Origin: Bog-473 sp963804055
Lineage (GTDB): Bacteria; Actinomycetota; Acidimicrobiia; Acidimicrobiales; RAAP-2
Length of the DNA stretch: 64,000 nt
Direction of reading: 5' to 3'
Assembly (NCBI GenBank): GCA_963804055.1
Contig: CAWDOU010000003.1
Coordinates: 395,287 to 459,286, forward strand
The notes under the pieces are model-generated. The model was not told the origin of the DNA. It searched no databases and was given only the letters and a program-made list of their open reading frames with translations. Both the position numbers and the translations under genes were made by a program. Shown piece after piece: positions 1 to 8,498 of the stretch; position 1 is the stretch's first letter, and every line of letters starts with the position of its first letter.

Positions 1-1070
1 ACGGCCGCATCGTCGAGCGCCTGGGCGAAGTCGCCCGGCGCGAGGCCTTCCGGGACGAGGGCGCGACGTCGATCGCGGCGTGGGCCGCCGAGCGCTTCGG
101 GATCTCGACCACGACGGCCCGGGCCTATGCCCACGTCGCCGAGCAGGTCTCTGACCTCCCCCACCTCGTCAGCGCACTCCGTGCGGGCGACATCACCTTC
201 GACAAGGTGCGGGCCGTCGCCGACGTCGCCGCTCCCGAGACCGACCGCCGACTGTGCGACCAGGCCAAGCAGTGCTCGGTGCGCGCGCTGGCCGAGGCCG
301 CCCGCGTCACCGCGCCGGATACCCGGCACCGGTCGTCCCGTTCGGAGCACGATGGTCGTTACCTGCGCTTCAACGACGGGTGCCGGACGATGTCGCTCCA
401 GCTCCCGGCCGAGTCCTACGCCGAGACCAAGACGGTTCTGGAGGGCCGCGCCAAGGAGGTCCCCGCCGACGAGGGCGCGCGCTGGGATCAGCGTCTGTGC
501 GACGCCTTCTTGGAGGTCGTCGGTTCTTCCAGGCCGGCCACGACAGGAAGCCCGTACTTCGTCGTGGTCCACGTCCCGATGGCGACCCTGGTCGACCGAT
601 CGGGCCTGGCCGGTGAGCTCGAGGGTCACGGCCTGATCGATGCGGACACGGTGCGGCGCATCTCCTGTGACGCCACCATCGCGATCGGGGTCGACGACGA
701 CGTCGGCCACACGATGTACGAGGGACGGTCCCGGCGTTTTCCCACCGATGCCCAGCGCCGTGAGGTCAAACGCCGGGATCGGGAATGTCGCTTCCCGGGC
801 TGTTCAGCCTCGACCTTCATCAACGTCCATCACGTCGTTCCGTGGCGGGCGGGCGGCGGCACCGATCTCGACAACCTCGTGCTCCTGTGCCGCCACCACC
901 ATGGCGTCGTCCATCGCAAGGGCTGGTCCATGACCGGGAACGCCAACGACGAGCTCACTGTCGTCGGCCCCAGTGGCCGGGTCATGGTGTCGCGCCCCGA
1001 TCCACGGTGGGCCGTCGTGACGGGCCCGGCGGCAAAACTGGCGGCCGCCGTCGTCGCCCCCCGGGGCTAA
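1..1070 (+). CDS. DUF222/13E12-family HNH endonuclease-like protein, 5' end missing
   Basis: The frame is open from base 3 to the TAA at 1068-1070, so the start lies outside the window; about 355 residues are visible. The N-terminal part is the Ala/Arg-rich helical DUF222 (13E12 repeat) region. The C-terminus is an HNH nuclease domain with a Cys pair (CRFPGC), a His pair (NVHHVVPWRAGG) and a final LCRHHHGVVH. In this family the HNH domain binds a metal and is presumed to cut DNA; most members have no proven role and are multicopy in actinobacteria. Its stop overlaps the convergent acyltransferase gene by 4 bp. Family assignment is firm, function is not. Confidence 0.9.
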   Translation, partial: GRIVERLGEVARREAFRDEGATSIAAWAAERFGISTTTARAYAHVAEQVSDLPHLVSALRAGDITFDKVRAVADVAAPETDRRLCDQAKQCSVRALAEAARVTAPDTRHRSSRSEHDGRYLRFNDGCRTMSLQLPAESYAETKTVLEGRAKEVPADEGARWDQRLCDAFLEVVGSSRPATTGSPYFVVVHVPMATLVDRSGLAGELEGHGLIDADTVRRISCDATIAIGVDDDVGHTMYEGRSRRFPTDAQRREVKRRDRECRFPGCSASTFINVHHVVPWRAGGGTDLDNLVLLCRHHHGVVHRKGWSMTGNANDELTVVGPSGRVMVSRPDPRWAVVTGPAAKLAAAVVAPRG

Positions 1071-1741
1071 GCCCGCTCGGCCTTCTGGGCGGCCGGCAGT
1101 CGGCCGCGATGGAAGAAGCCCAGCCTGTCCGGCAGATCTCGCACCGCCACCGCCGGGTTGCCCCGGAACAGCGTGAGCTCCCCCGACAGCTTCGTGTCGA
1201 CCACTGATCCCGCCGAGACGATGCTGCGCGGAGGGACCCGGGTGCCGGCGAGCAACATGCAGCCGGACATCACGACTGCGTACTCGCCGAGAATGACGGG
1301 TCCGACGACGTACTTGTCCCGCATGAGGTCGATGGAGTGGGTCAACACCGTCGACCGGAAGCCCGCGATCGCGGCGTGGGGGCGGAGCTCCAAGGTGTCG
1401 ACACAGTCGATGTAGTGGTACGAGGCGATCTGGGCGTGATCACCGAGGATAAGTGAGGGGTCGCGCTCTGCCAACGGCTGTTCCGGGTGGTCCCACCAGC
1501 CCTTGACCATGTTGCCCGAGCCGATGGTCGCTCCCTCGCCCATCCGCAGCTCGTTGACGTTGGTGATCGTGTTGCGCCCACCGATGGAGGCGCCGGGGCC
1601 CATCGACAGATGTCGGAGGGTGAGCACGCTGGGCCCGATGTAGGCGGTGGGATGGATGTCCCAGCCGTAGACCCACCGTCCGACGATCCGCTTGAGCGGC
1701 ATCGGCAGGATGGCGAAGAGGTGGGCGAGGGCGAGCCGCAC
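1067..1741 (-). CDS. Left-handed beta-helix (hexapeptide) acyltransferase, copy 1
   Basis: A 224-residue protein with a GTG start. It has repeated hexapeptide-type turns (for example HPTAYIGPSV, SMGPGASIGG, GEGATIGSGN, GTRVPPRSIVSAGSVV) typical of LbetaH trimeric O- or N-acyltransferases, and ends in GFFHRG. It is a clear paralogue of the protein at 19713-20396 over its whole length. It is the last gene of a leftward run GT61 - GT4 - GME - acyltransferase, with only 26 bp to the epimerase gene. The likely role is acetylation or acylation of a sugar of the surface polysaccharide; the substrate cannot be read from the sequence. Confidence 0.85.
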   Translation of the reverse strand: MRLALAHLFAILPMPLKRIVGRWVYGWDIHPTAYIGPSVLTLRHLSMGPGASIGGRNTITNVNELRMGEGATIGSGNMVKGWWDHPEQPLAERDPSLILGDHAQIASYHYIDCVDTLELRPHAAIAGFRSTVLTHSIDLMRDKYVVGPVILGEYAVVMSGCMLLAGTRVPPRSIVSAGSVVDTKLSGELTLFRGNPAVAVRDLPDRLGFFHRGRLPAAQKAERA

Positions 1742-1767
1742 CTCAACTGCGCTCCGGCCGGCGTGCG

Positions 1768-2757
1768 TCAGCCACCATTGCGAAGGGTGGCACCCTCGGA
1801 CATCTCATTGAAGATCCAACGATAGGTGTGCAACAGGCCGTTCTGGAGACTGACCGACGGCACCCAGCCCAGTCGTTCCTCAATGAGGGTGTTGTCGCTG
1901 TTGCGACCCCGCACCCCCTGGGGCGCCGACAGGTTGTAGTTCCTCTTCAATGAGATTCCGGCGATGTCCTCGACGATGTCGACGAGCTCGTTGATCGTGA
2001 CCAGCTGCTCGGACCCGACATTGAGCGGCTCCCGGATGTCGCTGGCCGTCAGGCGCAACGTGCCCTCCACGCAGTCATCGATGTACGTGAAGCTGCGCGT
2101 CTGCTTCCCGTCGCCCCAGATCTCGATCGCCTCGGAGCCATCGAGCACGGCGGCCGCCACCTTGCGGCAGATGGCGGCCGGCGCCTTCTCCCGCCCACCG
2201 TCGTAGGTGCCGTGGGGCCCGTAGACGTTGTGATAGCGGGCGATCCGCGTCTCGAGGCCGAAGTCCTCGTAGTAGTGGCGGGCCATTCGCTCACTGAAGA
2301 GCTTCTCCCAGCCGTACCCGTCCTCGGGCATGGCCGGATAGGCATCGGCCTCGCGCAAGGGCTCGACCTCTGGTGACTCCTGTTTCCCGGCGGCGTAGAC
2401 GCAGGCCGAGGACGAGTAGAAGAACCGCTGCACGCCGGCCTCACGGGCCGCCTCCAGCATGTGGGTGGAGATCAGCACCGACAGCATGCACAGCGCCTTG
2501 TTGTTCTCAATGAACCCCATCCCGCCCATGTCGGCGGCGAGGTTGTAGACGACATCGATCCCTTCACAGGCGCTGCGACAGGCCGCCAGCTCCTGCAGGT
2601 CCGCGCACCGGCTGTCGACATCGTCGAAGCGCTGATGCCACTGCGCCAGCGGCACCCGGTCCACGCCCCGGACGTTCTCGACGCCCTCGTCGCGCAGGCG
2701 GGCCACCAGGTGGCCGCCGATGAAGCCACCCGCCCCGGTCACCAGCACGCTCGTCAT
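1768..2757 (-). CDS. GDP-mannose 3,5-epimerase-like NAD-dependent epimerase
   Basis: A 329-residue extended SDR with the Rossmann motif VTGAGGFIGGHL at the N-terminus, NLAADMGGMGFI, an SSSACVY stretch with the catalytic Ser, and the YGWEK catalytic Tyr/Lys pair. The block RYHNVYGPHGTYDGGREKAP is characteristic of GDP-mannose 3,5-epimerases, the enzymes that make GDP-L-galactose or GDP-L-gulose from GDP-D-mannose. The length is close to bacterial members of that family. It lies between a GT4 glycosyltransferase and an acyltransferase, which suggests it supplies an L-sugar nucleotide for the polysaccharide. A related sugar epimerase of other specificity remains possible. Confidence 0.85.
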   Translation of the reverse strand: MTSVLVTGAGGFIGGHLVARLRDEGVENVRGVDRVPLAQWHQRFDDVDSRCADLQELAACRSACEGIDVVYNLAADMGGMGFIENNKALCMLSVLISTHMLEAAREAGVQRFFYSSSACVYAAGKQESPEVEPLREADAYPAMPEDGYGWEKLFSERMARHYYEDFGLETRIARYHNVYGPHGTYDGGREKAPAAICRKVAAAVLDGSEAIEIWGDGKQTRSFTYIDDCVEGTLRLTASDIREPLNVGSEQLVTINELVDIVEDIAGISLKRNYNLSAPQGVRGRNSDNTLIEERLGWVPSVSLQNGLLHTYRWIFNEMSEGATLRNGG

Positions 2758-2782
2758 CGAAATGTTCCTCCCTGACCCTCGA

Positions 2783-4138
2783 CTACCTCACGTGATGGGG
2801 GAACGGCCCAGACGCTGTCACCTTGTCGTCGGTGTCCGACCCGGTCATGGTGGACGACCCGGCCGCATCGATCAACCTGCCGCCCTGCCAGGACATGCCC
2901 AGGTCACGCACTGTTTGTCTGCCGGTAACCGGCGGTCCATCCAGGGGCCCGGGACGACCCACGAGGTCATCGAAGACCTCGACGAAACGGTCCGCTGCGG
3001 TCTCGGGGCTGAAGGCCACCTCGGCATAGCGCCGGCCCGCCCGACCCATGGCCCGACGACCCTCATCGTCGTCGAGGAGCCGAGCCACCGACGAGGCGGC
3101 GTCGTCACGGCGGACCACGAGGCCGGCGCCGTTCGTGAGGAGGACCTCGGCCACCGAGTTGTCCGGGGGCAGCACGCCGACGATGGCCCGGCCCGAGCAC
3201 AGATACGTCAGGACCTTCGAAGGCACCGAGAACTGCGACGCATCTGGCTCGAGCACGGCCATCAGCACGTCGGCGCTCCCCATCACAGCGGGCAGGTCGC
3301 AGTAGGGCTGGAAGTCCAACAGCACCAGGTTGTCGGCGCTCTGCGCACGCTTCCAATCCTCGAGCCAGTCGCGCCCCTTGCCCTCCGAGATCACCACCAC
3401 CCGGGCATCGGGGTGCGTCGACGCAAGCCGCTCAGCGACCAGCGCCAAGATACTGGGGTCGTGCTTCAACCCCAGCGTGCCCGAGTACAGCACGATGGGA
3501 TGACCCCTCAGCCCGACCCGCGACCGCCACGCATTGTCGGCGTCGACCGTCGGGAGCTCATCGATGGGGGCCCAATTCGGCACGACCGTCGACTTGTCCG
3601 CCACTCCCCAGGCAGCGAGGCGCTCGCAGAAGGTGGGCGAGATGGCGACGACGGCGTGACTGCGCCGGGCGATCCTCCGCTCCACGCGTTGCGCCACCCA
3701 CGCCACGAGCGGCCACGCCACGGGCAGGCGCCGGCGGGCCGCCGAGCCGATGGCCTCCGAGTAGATGTCCTGATGCCAGAAGACCATCGGCACACCCCGC
3801 CGGGCGAGCCGGCGGGCCAGGACCGAGTGGGCCAGCAGGGGGACATTGCTGATGACCGCCACCTCCGGGTCCTTGGCCGCGATGGCCCGGGCCGCACGCC
3901 GGCCGTAGGACAACTCCTGGCGGATGCGCGTGAGCGCCGAGTACCTGGCGAAGGCACCGTCCATGGCGCACGGCTCGAAGGAGAGCGTCGGCGGGTCATC
4001 GGGCTCCCTCTGCAGCGAGCCCTTCCCGGTGGCGTACGACGGGCAGTGCTGGTGCGTGACGTCGTAGCCGCGCCGGGCCAACGCCCGGCTCAACTGCGCC
4101 TGCCCCGGGTGTCCCGAGTAGTCGTGCACGACGATCAC
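2783..4138 (-). CDS. GT4-type glycosyltransferase (WcaI/WbuB-like)
   Basis: About 451 residues starting at a GTG whose GTGA overlaps the stop of the upstream GT61 gene, so translation is probably coupled. The start is chosen because family homology begins at once (IVVHDYSGHPGQAQLSRALA) and the open frame before it is antisense-like low-complexity sequence. It has the GT-B two-domain layout: FWHQDIYSEAI in the N-terminal half, then SPTFCERL, VPNWAPIDE, LYSGTLGLKHDP and PSKVLTYLCSGRAIVG in the nucleotide-sugar-binding half. It probably transfers a sugar to a lipid-linked intermediate at the inner face of the membrane; the sugar is unknown. Confidence 0.88.
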   Translation of the reverse strand: MIVVHDYSGHPGQAQLSRALARRGYDVTHQHCPSYATGKGSLQREPDDPPTLSFEPCAMDGAFARYSALTRIRQELSYGRRAARAIAAKDPEVAVISNVPLLAHSVLARRLARRGVPMVFWHQDIYSEAIGSAARRRLPVAWPLVAWVAQRVERRIARRSHAVVAISPTFCERLAAWGVADKSTVVPNWAPIDELPTVDADNAWRSRVGLRGHPIVLYSGTLGLKHDPSILALVAERLASTHPDARVVVISEGKGRDWLEDWKRAQSADNLVLLDFQPYCDLPAVMGSADVLMAVLEPDASQFSVPSKVLTYLCSGRAIVGVLPPDNSVAEVLLTNGAGLVVRRDDAASSVARLLDDDEGRRAMGRAGRRYAEVAFSPETAADRFVEVFDDLVGRPGPLDGPPVTGRQTVRDLGMSWQGGRLIDAAGSSTMTGSDTDDKVTASGPFPHHVR

Positions 4139-5331
4139 ATGAGCTCCTCGAGCAGCCGCAGGACCTGCCTCGTGTCGGCCCGTATGTCCGAGGCCACCCC
4201 GCGGTTCCGCCGGGACCGGGCCGGGGAGCCGTCGCCCACCAGGTAGCGGTAGCGCAGACCCTCGACCGTCGAGGCCAGGGCCCAGAAGCATTCGTTCACG
4301 TAGTCGCGGGCGAACAGCTCGACCGCCGCCGCGCCGGGCGGGGCGAAGGCGAGATTGGTCAGGCCCGCACCGTGGGGCCCGACCACGTACTCGGCCTCGG
4401 CGAAGGCGCGCACCTGGTCCGCCGGCGACAGCGCTCCGGGATCGACGACCTCGAAGCCCAGGGGCGTCAGTGCGGCCACCAGCTCGGCCTCGTTCTCGAC
4501 GCGTCGGGTGTGCGGCACCGTGCCCCGACTCACGTAGAGCCGGCGGTGGGGCGGGCGGACGTCGGCGGGGAGGAACCGGGCGCGCAACCAGGGGACGATC
4601 CAGGGGGGCGTGCGCAATTGATCGTCGGGCACGGACGGCACGACGAGCTCGTCGGCCCGGACGTGGGGGTACTTCTCGCCACCCAGGCAGCGGTCCGCCG
4701 TCAGACCGAGCTGGTCGAGCAGGTCGCGCTGGAACCGGGTCGAGCGGTTCACGAGATACGCATCAGGCTCCACCCCGGCCCGCCGCAGCAGCTCCAACCG
4801 GGGCAGGACGTCGGTGAGGAAGTGGTAGTAGTTCTCGCTCCCCCGCGTCGTGAGGACGCCGACCGATCCGGGGACATCCGTGACCGCCGGTGGGCGGCAG
4901 CGCAAGAAGACCGGGTGCTGCGAGGGCGTCACGGCGCCGTAGTAGGGCGACAGGTCGAAGAGGAGCGTGTCGTCCTCGGCCATCACCGCGCCGTAGGGCG
5001 CCAGGACGCGGCCACGCCGGATGCTGGCCACCACATTGGGTGCGATGTGATGGTCTGCCCCGAAGCCCGGGTGGAGGGCCGGGAGCCCCGCCGGAAGCGG
5101 GCGGTGCAGATCCAGGGCGGCGGCCACCTCCACCACCTCCACGCCACCGTGGGTGCGCGCGTAGTCGGCGGCGGAGCGCGCCACGTGGCGCGGCGGCGTC
5201 CCGCCGGGCAGGCGGCGGGTCAAGGGGCTGAGGGCCTGCGTGGCGTGCAGCACGCCCGTCTTGATCCACGGGAAGAGCGGGCGCAGCGCGCTCGGCAGCC
5301 TGGTCACCGCGGTGCGGCCTCTGCTAGACAC
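4135..5331 (-). CDS. Glycosyltransferase family 61 (DUF563) protein
   Basis: A 398-residue protein with a GTG start. The family signature is clear: GSENYYHFLTDVLPRL near residue 150, then LYVSRGTVPHTRR and VVGPHGAGLTNLAFAPPG in the C-terminal third. DUF563/GT61 proteins transfer pentose or hexosamine residues to glycans. It is the first gene of the leftward unit and overlaps the next gene by 4 bp. Its start is only 5 bp from the GTG of the divergent FkbM gene, so the promoters of the pair must lie inside each other's coding sequence, or one of the starts is placed too early. Confidence 0.87.
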   Translation of the reverse strand: MSSRGRTAVTRLPSALRPLFPWIKTGVLHATQALSPLTRRLPGGTPPRHVARSAADYARTHGGVEVVEVAAALDLHRPLPAGLPALHPGFGADHHIAPNVVASIRRGRVLAPYGAVMAEDDTLLFDLSPYYGAVTPSQHPVFLRCRPPAVTDVPGSVGVLTTRGSENYYHFLTDVLPRLELLRRAGVEPDAYLVNRSTRFQRDLLDQLGLTADRCLGGEKYPHVRADELVVPSVPDDQLRTPPWIVPWLRARFLPADVRPPHRRLYVSRGTVPHTRRVENEAELVAALTPLGFEVVDPGALSPADQVRAFAEAEYVVGPHGAGLTNLAFAPPGAAAVELFARDYVNECFWALASTVEGLRYRYLVGDGSPARSRRNRGVASDIRADTRQVLRLLEELM

Positions 5332-5336
5332 CGGGC

Positions 5337-6299
5337 GTGCACGGGCTCGAGCAGGACACCGGTCCGGCGCGCCGGCTGGCCCACCGGGCGCAGCGATCGG
5401 TGCACTGGGTGTGGGAGATCGCCCGGCACCCGGCCAACAAGGGCGGCCGGATGGCGGCCGAGCGGCGCGCCATCGAGTGGCACTGGCGGACGCGGCACGG
5501 CAGCGGCGAGGCGATCGTGACGGTGGACGGGCTGACCCGGCTCGTGGTGCGGCCGAAGCAGTTCAGCGCGGTGTGGACCATTTACGACGGCGTGCACGAG
5601 TGGGAGGAGTTGCAGTTCTGCCTGCGTTACCTGCGTCCCGGTGACCACTTCGTCGACGTGGGCGCCAACGTGGGCGTGTTCTCGACGCTCGTCGGGACGC
5701 GGATCCCCGGCGTACGCATCACCGCGGTGGAGCCGTTCCCTCCGGTGCGTGAGGACCTGCTGGCCAACCTGGCGCTGAACGATCTCGAGATCGACGTGGT
5801 GGATTCCGCCGTGAGCGACGTGGCCGGCGAGGCCACGTTCGAGGTGCTCGACCGCGACGTGCTGAACCGTCTCGCCCCCTCCGCCGGTGGGGAGGACGCG
5901 GCCCGGACGGGCATGACGGTACCGGTCACCACGCTCGACGAGCTGGTCGGTGGCGATCCGCCGGCGCTGATAAAGATCGACGTCGAAGGCTCCGAGTTGC
6001 TCGTCATGAAGGGGGCCCGCCGGCTGCTGTCGGACCATTCGCCGGTGTTGCTCTTCGAACACGCCGGCTACTGCGAGCACTTCGGGATCACGCCGGCCGA
6101 GGTGCGGGCGTTCCTGCACGAGGTCGGGTACAGCATCTACCTGCTCGACGGCGGGCTGTCGCCCTGGCACTCCGACGACCTGCCGCCGACGCTCAACGTC
6201 GTCGCCTGCCGCGACGTGGCGGCGGTGCGGGATCGGCTCCACTCCCCCGGCGGTGCGCCGGCCGTCCCGCCGGTGCGGGTGGACGTCCAGTACCGCTGA
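5337..6299 (+). CDS. FkbM-family SAM-dependent methyltransferase
   Basis: Up to 320 residues from GTG at 5337; an internal ATG at 5451 is the main alternative start. The core is FVDVGANVGVFSTLVG (SAM-binding motif I), AVEPFPPVREDL (acidic end of strand 2), TLDELVGG and LIKIDVEGSELLVMKGA, which together define FkbM-type methyltransferases. These usually O-methylate sugars of glycans or secondary metabolites. It is the only rightward gene in this part of the polysaccharide locus and ends 5 bp before the convergent flippase gene. The sugar and position methylated are unknown. Confidence 0.87.
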   Translation: MHGLEQDTGPARRLAHRAQRSVHWVWEIARHPANKGGRMAAERRAIEWHWRTRHGSGEAIVTVDGLTRLVVRPKQFSAVWTIYDGVHEWEELQFCLRYLRPGDHFVDVGANVGVFSTLVGTRIPGVRITAVEPFPPVREDLLANLALNDLEIDVVDSAVSDVAGEATFEVLDRDVLNRLAPSAGGEDAARTGMTVPVTTLDELVGGDPPALIKIDVEGSELLVMKGARRLLSDHSPVLLFEHAGYCEHFGITPAEVRAFLHEVGYSIYLLDGGLSPWHSDDLPPTLNVVACRDVAAVRDRLHSPGGAPAVPPVRVDVQYR

Positions 6300-6304
6300 C
6301 GTCG

Positions 6305-7618
6305 TCACGGCTCGGAGACCTCCGCCACCACGTCCTGCACCACCGCGCTCGTCCCCGGGACGAAGACGCGGGCAACCTTGACCAGCACGTGCCAGGCCAG
6401 CACGGTGTAGATGGCGCCGGCGATCGCCAGGCCGCCGGCGGCGCCCCGCGTGCCGTAGAGCTCGGCGCCACCGATGGAGAAGACGAACAGGAACGGCACC
6501 ATGACGAACGAGAGCCGGAGGTTCTCGCCGGCCGCCCGCATGGCGCGCAGTCCCGAGATGGCGGCGTTGGCGAAGCTGGTGAAGGCGACCGCCAGCCCTG
6601 CGTAGGGCACGATCACCCGGGCCGCCGCCCAGTTGCGACCGAACAGGCCCGCCATGACGTGGAGGGGGGCGCCGTACACGAGGCCCGTCCAGACCATGGT
6701 CAAGAGGAACGAGCCGATGCCGCCCCAGAGGAGGAACCGGACGGCGTTGTGCGTATCGAGCTGGAAGCGCTTGGTGGCCAGAGCGATCAGCGCCGACTGC
6801 ACCCCCGTGAGCAGCACCGTGATGGGGCCCAGGGCCAGCTGGGACAGCTTGAACACGCCGATGGACGCCAGGGGGAGCACGAAGAGCAGCAGGTACGAGA
6901 TGAAGTACGTCCAGGAGGTGACCAGCATGAATTGGCCGGCGAAGCGGAGCCCGACGCCCCGTTCGCTCTCGTCCCAGAAACGCAGCAGTCGTCCGCGGCG
7001 CGTGCGCGCCAGATGGGCCCGCAGCGTCCAGAGCCCGACCAGGGCTCCGGCGCCGCTCCAGGCCCCGAAGAGCCACGCCAACGTCGTGAGCCCATAGGCC
7101 TTGAGCACCAGGTACGCGACGAGGAACAGCACCAGCCAGGCCAGGTCGAGCCGGACGGCGTAGGCGGGGTCATAGCGACTGATGCCGATGAAGCGGGCGA
7201 AGTCCTGGCAGGCCATCAGCGGGAACGAGACGGCGAAGACGATGAAGGGCAGCGTGAACTCGTGCGGGAGCACGCCGCTGACGGCCGCGATGACGGCGGC
7301 GAGCGAGACCGAGAGGACGATGGCGGCCAGGTAGCCGCCCCGCTCGTACTTCGACCGCAGCGAGTCGTCGGACTCCGAGCGGGTGAGCAGGCAGTCGCTC
7401 GAGAGGCTGCGCACCAGCCCCTGGCTGAGCACGTAGGTGGACGTGAGGATGGCGAAGACGCCCAGCGCGCTGGCCGAGCTGTAGTGCGCCACGATGATGG
7501 CGAGGGCGAAGTTCGACACGCTCGACGCACCCTGGTCGGCGATGGTGAGGATCATCACCCGCTGCGACGACGCGGTCCCCCGCCTCGTGGAAGGACGCCG
7601 GTCCGTTCCCGTGGTCAT
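6305..7618 (-). CDS. Wzx-type polysaccharide flippase (MOP superfamily)
   Basis: A 437-residue integral membrane protein from ATG at 7618 with roughly 12 hydrophobic segments spread over its length. The N-terminus (SVSNFALAIIVAHYSSASAL) has the layout typical of MOP-type polysaccharide exporters, as does the alternation of short polar loops and helices. Such proteins flip undecaprenyl-linked repeat units to the outer face of the membrane. It stands near a polymerase/ligase and a Wzz-like protein, which supports a Wzx/Wzy-type pathway. Sequence conservation in the family is low, so the call rests on topology and context. Confidence 0.78.
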   Translation of the reverse strand: MTTGTDRRPSTRRGTASSQRVMILTIADQGASSVSNFALAIIVAHYSSASALGVFAILTSTYVLSQGLVRSLSSDCLLTRSESDDSLRSKYERGGYLAAIVLSVSLAAVIAAVSGVLPHEFTLPFIVFAVSFPLMACQDFARFIGISRYDPAYAVRLDLAWLVLFLVAYLVLKAYGLTTLAWLFGAWSGAGALVGLWTLRAHLARTRRGRLLRFWDESERGVGLRFAGQFMLVTSWTYFISYLLLFVLPLASIGVFKLSQLALGPITVLLTGVQSALIALATKRFQLDTHNAVRFLLWGGIGSFLLTMVWTGLVYGAPLHVMAGLFGRNWAAARVIVPYAGLAVAFTSFANAAISGLRAMRAAGENLRLSFVMVPFLFVFSIGGAELYGTRGAAGGLAIAGAIYTVLAWHVLVKVARVFVPGTSAVVQDVVAEVSEP

Positions 7619-7735
7619 ATCAAGTGAACGCTCGGGGAGGCGTCAGCTTGCTGCCGCAAATGGGGCCGGCTCGCCGGGATGAGCACACGTGCAGAACGGC
7701 TCCGGCCCCCGATGCCTGCGGCCCCGTCTCAGGGA

Positions 7736-7759
7736 CCGTGCGCAATTGCCGGCGCACGG
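7736..7759 (-). terminator. Perfect hairpin 17 bp beyond a methyltransferase stop
   Basis: Arms CCGTGCGC (7736-7743) and GCGCACGG (7752-7759) are perfectly complementary around an 8-base loop. On the minus strand this lies just past the stop of the methyltransferase gene at 7776 and before the flippase start. No T-run follows, which is common for actinobacterial terminators. A terminator is the likely role; an operator for the flippase gene is the alternative. Confidence 0.45.
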
Positions 7760-7775
7760 CCGCCAATTGGGAGAG

Positions 7776-8498
7776 TCAGCGGCGGCGGGCGAAGACGACG
7801 AGCGCCATCCACATGGAGGTGGGCAGGTGGCGTTCGACCTGCGCCACGCCACGGCGGAGGCGCGGCCAGGGCTTGCAGTACTGCTCCAGGCCGGTCCGGC
7901 GGGCGAGCGCCAGCTCGAAGTCATCGCCGAAGAGGCGGGCGAGGTCCTTGCGCGTGTTCATCCTGTAGGCGGTCCGGAAGACGTCGCGCTCCTCCCGGCC
8001 GGGCTGCAGCCGCTCGAGCGCCCTCGCGTGGTGGACGTTGGGGACCACGCGGGCGGCGGCCGCCAGAACCGAGTGACGACTGACGGTCCGGGCGATGAAC
8101 ACCCCACCCGGGCGCAGGACGCGGGCGAGCTCGCGCACGAAGTCCTCCGGTGCGGTCACGTGCTCCAGCACGAAGTCGCTCACGGCCAGGTCCACCGACC
8201 CGTCGTCGAGGGGCCAGCGGCCGTCGCCGCCGATCAGGCGGAACTCGTCGATGACGGGGTTCTGCGCCCCGGTGTCCTCGATGTCGATGCCGATGACGGT
8301 GCGGCCCTCGCCGCGCAGGTCCTGCCAGGCACCACCGGGTCGCCCCCCGTCGACCAGGGCTCCCCGGCCACACCCCACCTCCGCCACCACGCGTGAGCGG
8401 GCGGCCACGGCCTGTGCGCTGACCATGAAGACATGGGCGCTGTCGAGGCCCAGGATGCGGTCGTCGAACATCTCGCCGAGGCCGGGCGGCGGAGTCAT
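7776..8498 (-). CDS. Class I SAM-dependent methyltransferase
   Basis: A 240-residue protein from ATG at 8498, with AAGGAGG 6 bp upstream inside the end of the polymerase gene; the two genes share ATGA. Motif I reads VAEVGCGRGALVDGG, followed by VIGIDIEDTG, DLAVSDFVLEHVTAPEDFV and RVLRPGGVFIART, the usual order in Methyltransf_11/25 proteins. A hydrophobic C-terminal stretch (SMWMALVVFA) may help it sit near the membrane. Coupling to the polymerase suggests methylation of a glycan or of a lipid-linked precursor; the substrate is unknown. Confidence 0.83.
   Translation of the reverse strand: MTPPPGLGEMFDDRILGLDSAHVFMVSAQAVAARSRVVAEVGCGRGALVDGGRPGGAWQDLRGEGRTVIGIDIEDTGAQNPVIDEFRLIGGDGRWPLDDGSVDLAVSDFVLEHVTAPEDFVRELARVLRPGGVFIARTVSRHSVLAAAARVVPNVHHARALERLQPGREERDVFRTAYRMNTRKDLARLFGDDFELALARRTGLEQYCKPWPRLRRGVAQVERHLPTSMWMALVVFARRR

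Noticed and set aside
1..1070. HNH gene as part of a restriction or defence system
   Set aside because: The DUF222-HNH architecture is a common actinobacterial family with no partner methyltransferase or defence gene adjacent. No defence claim is supported.
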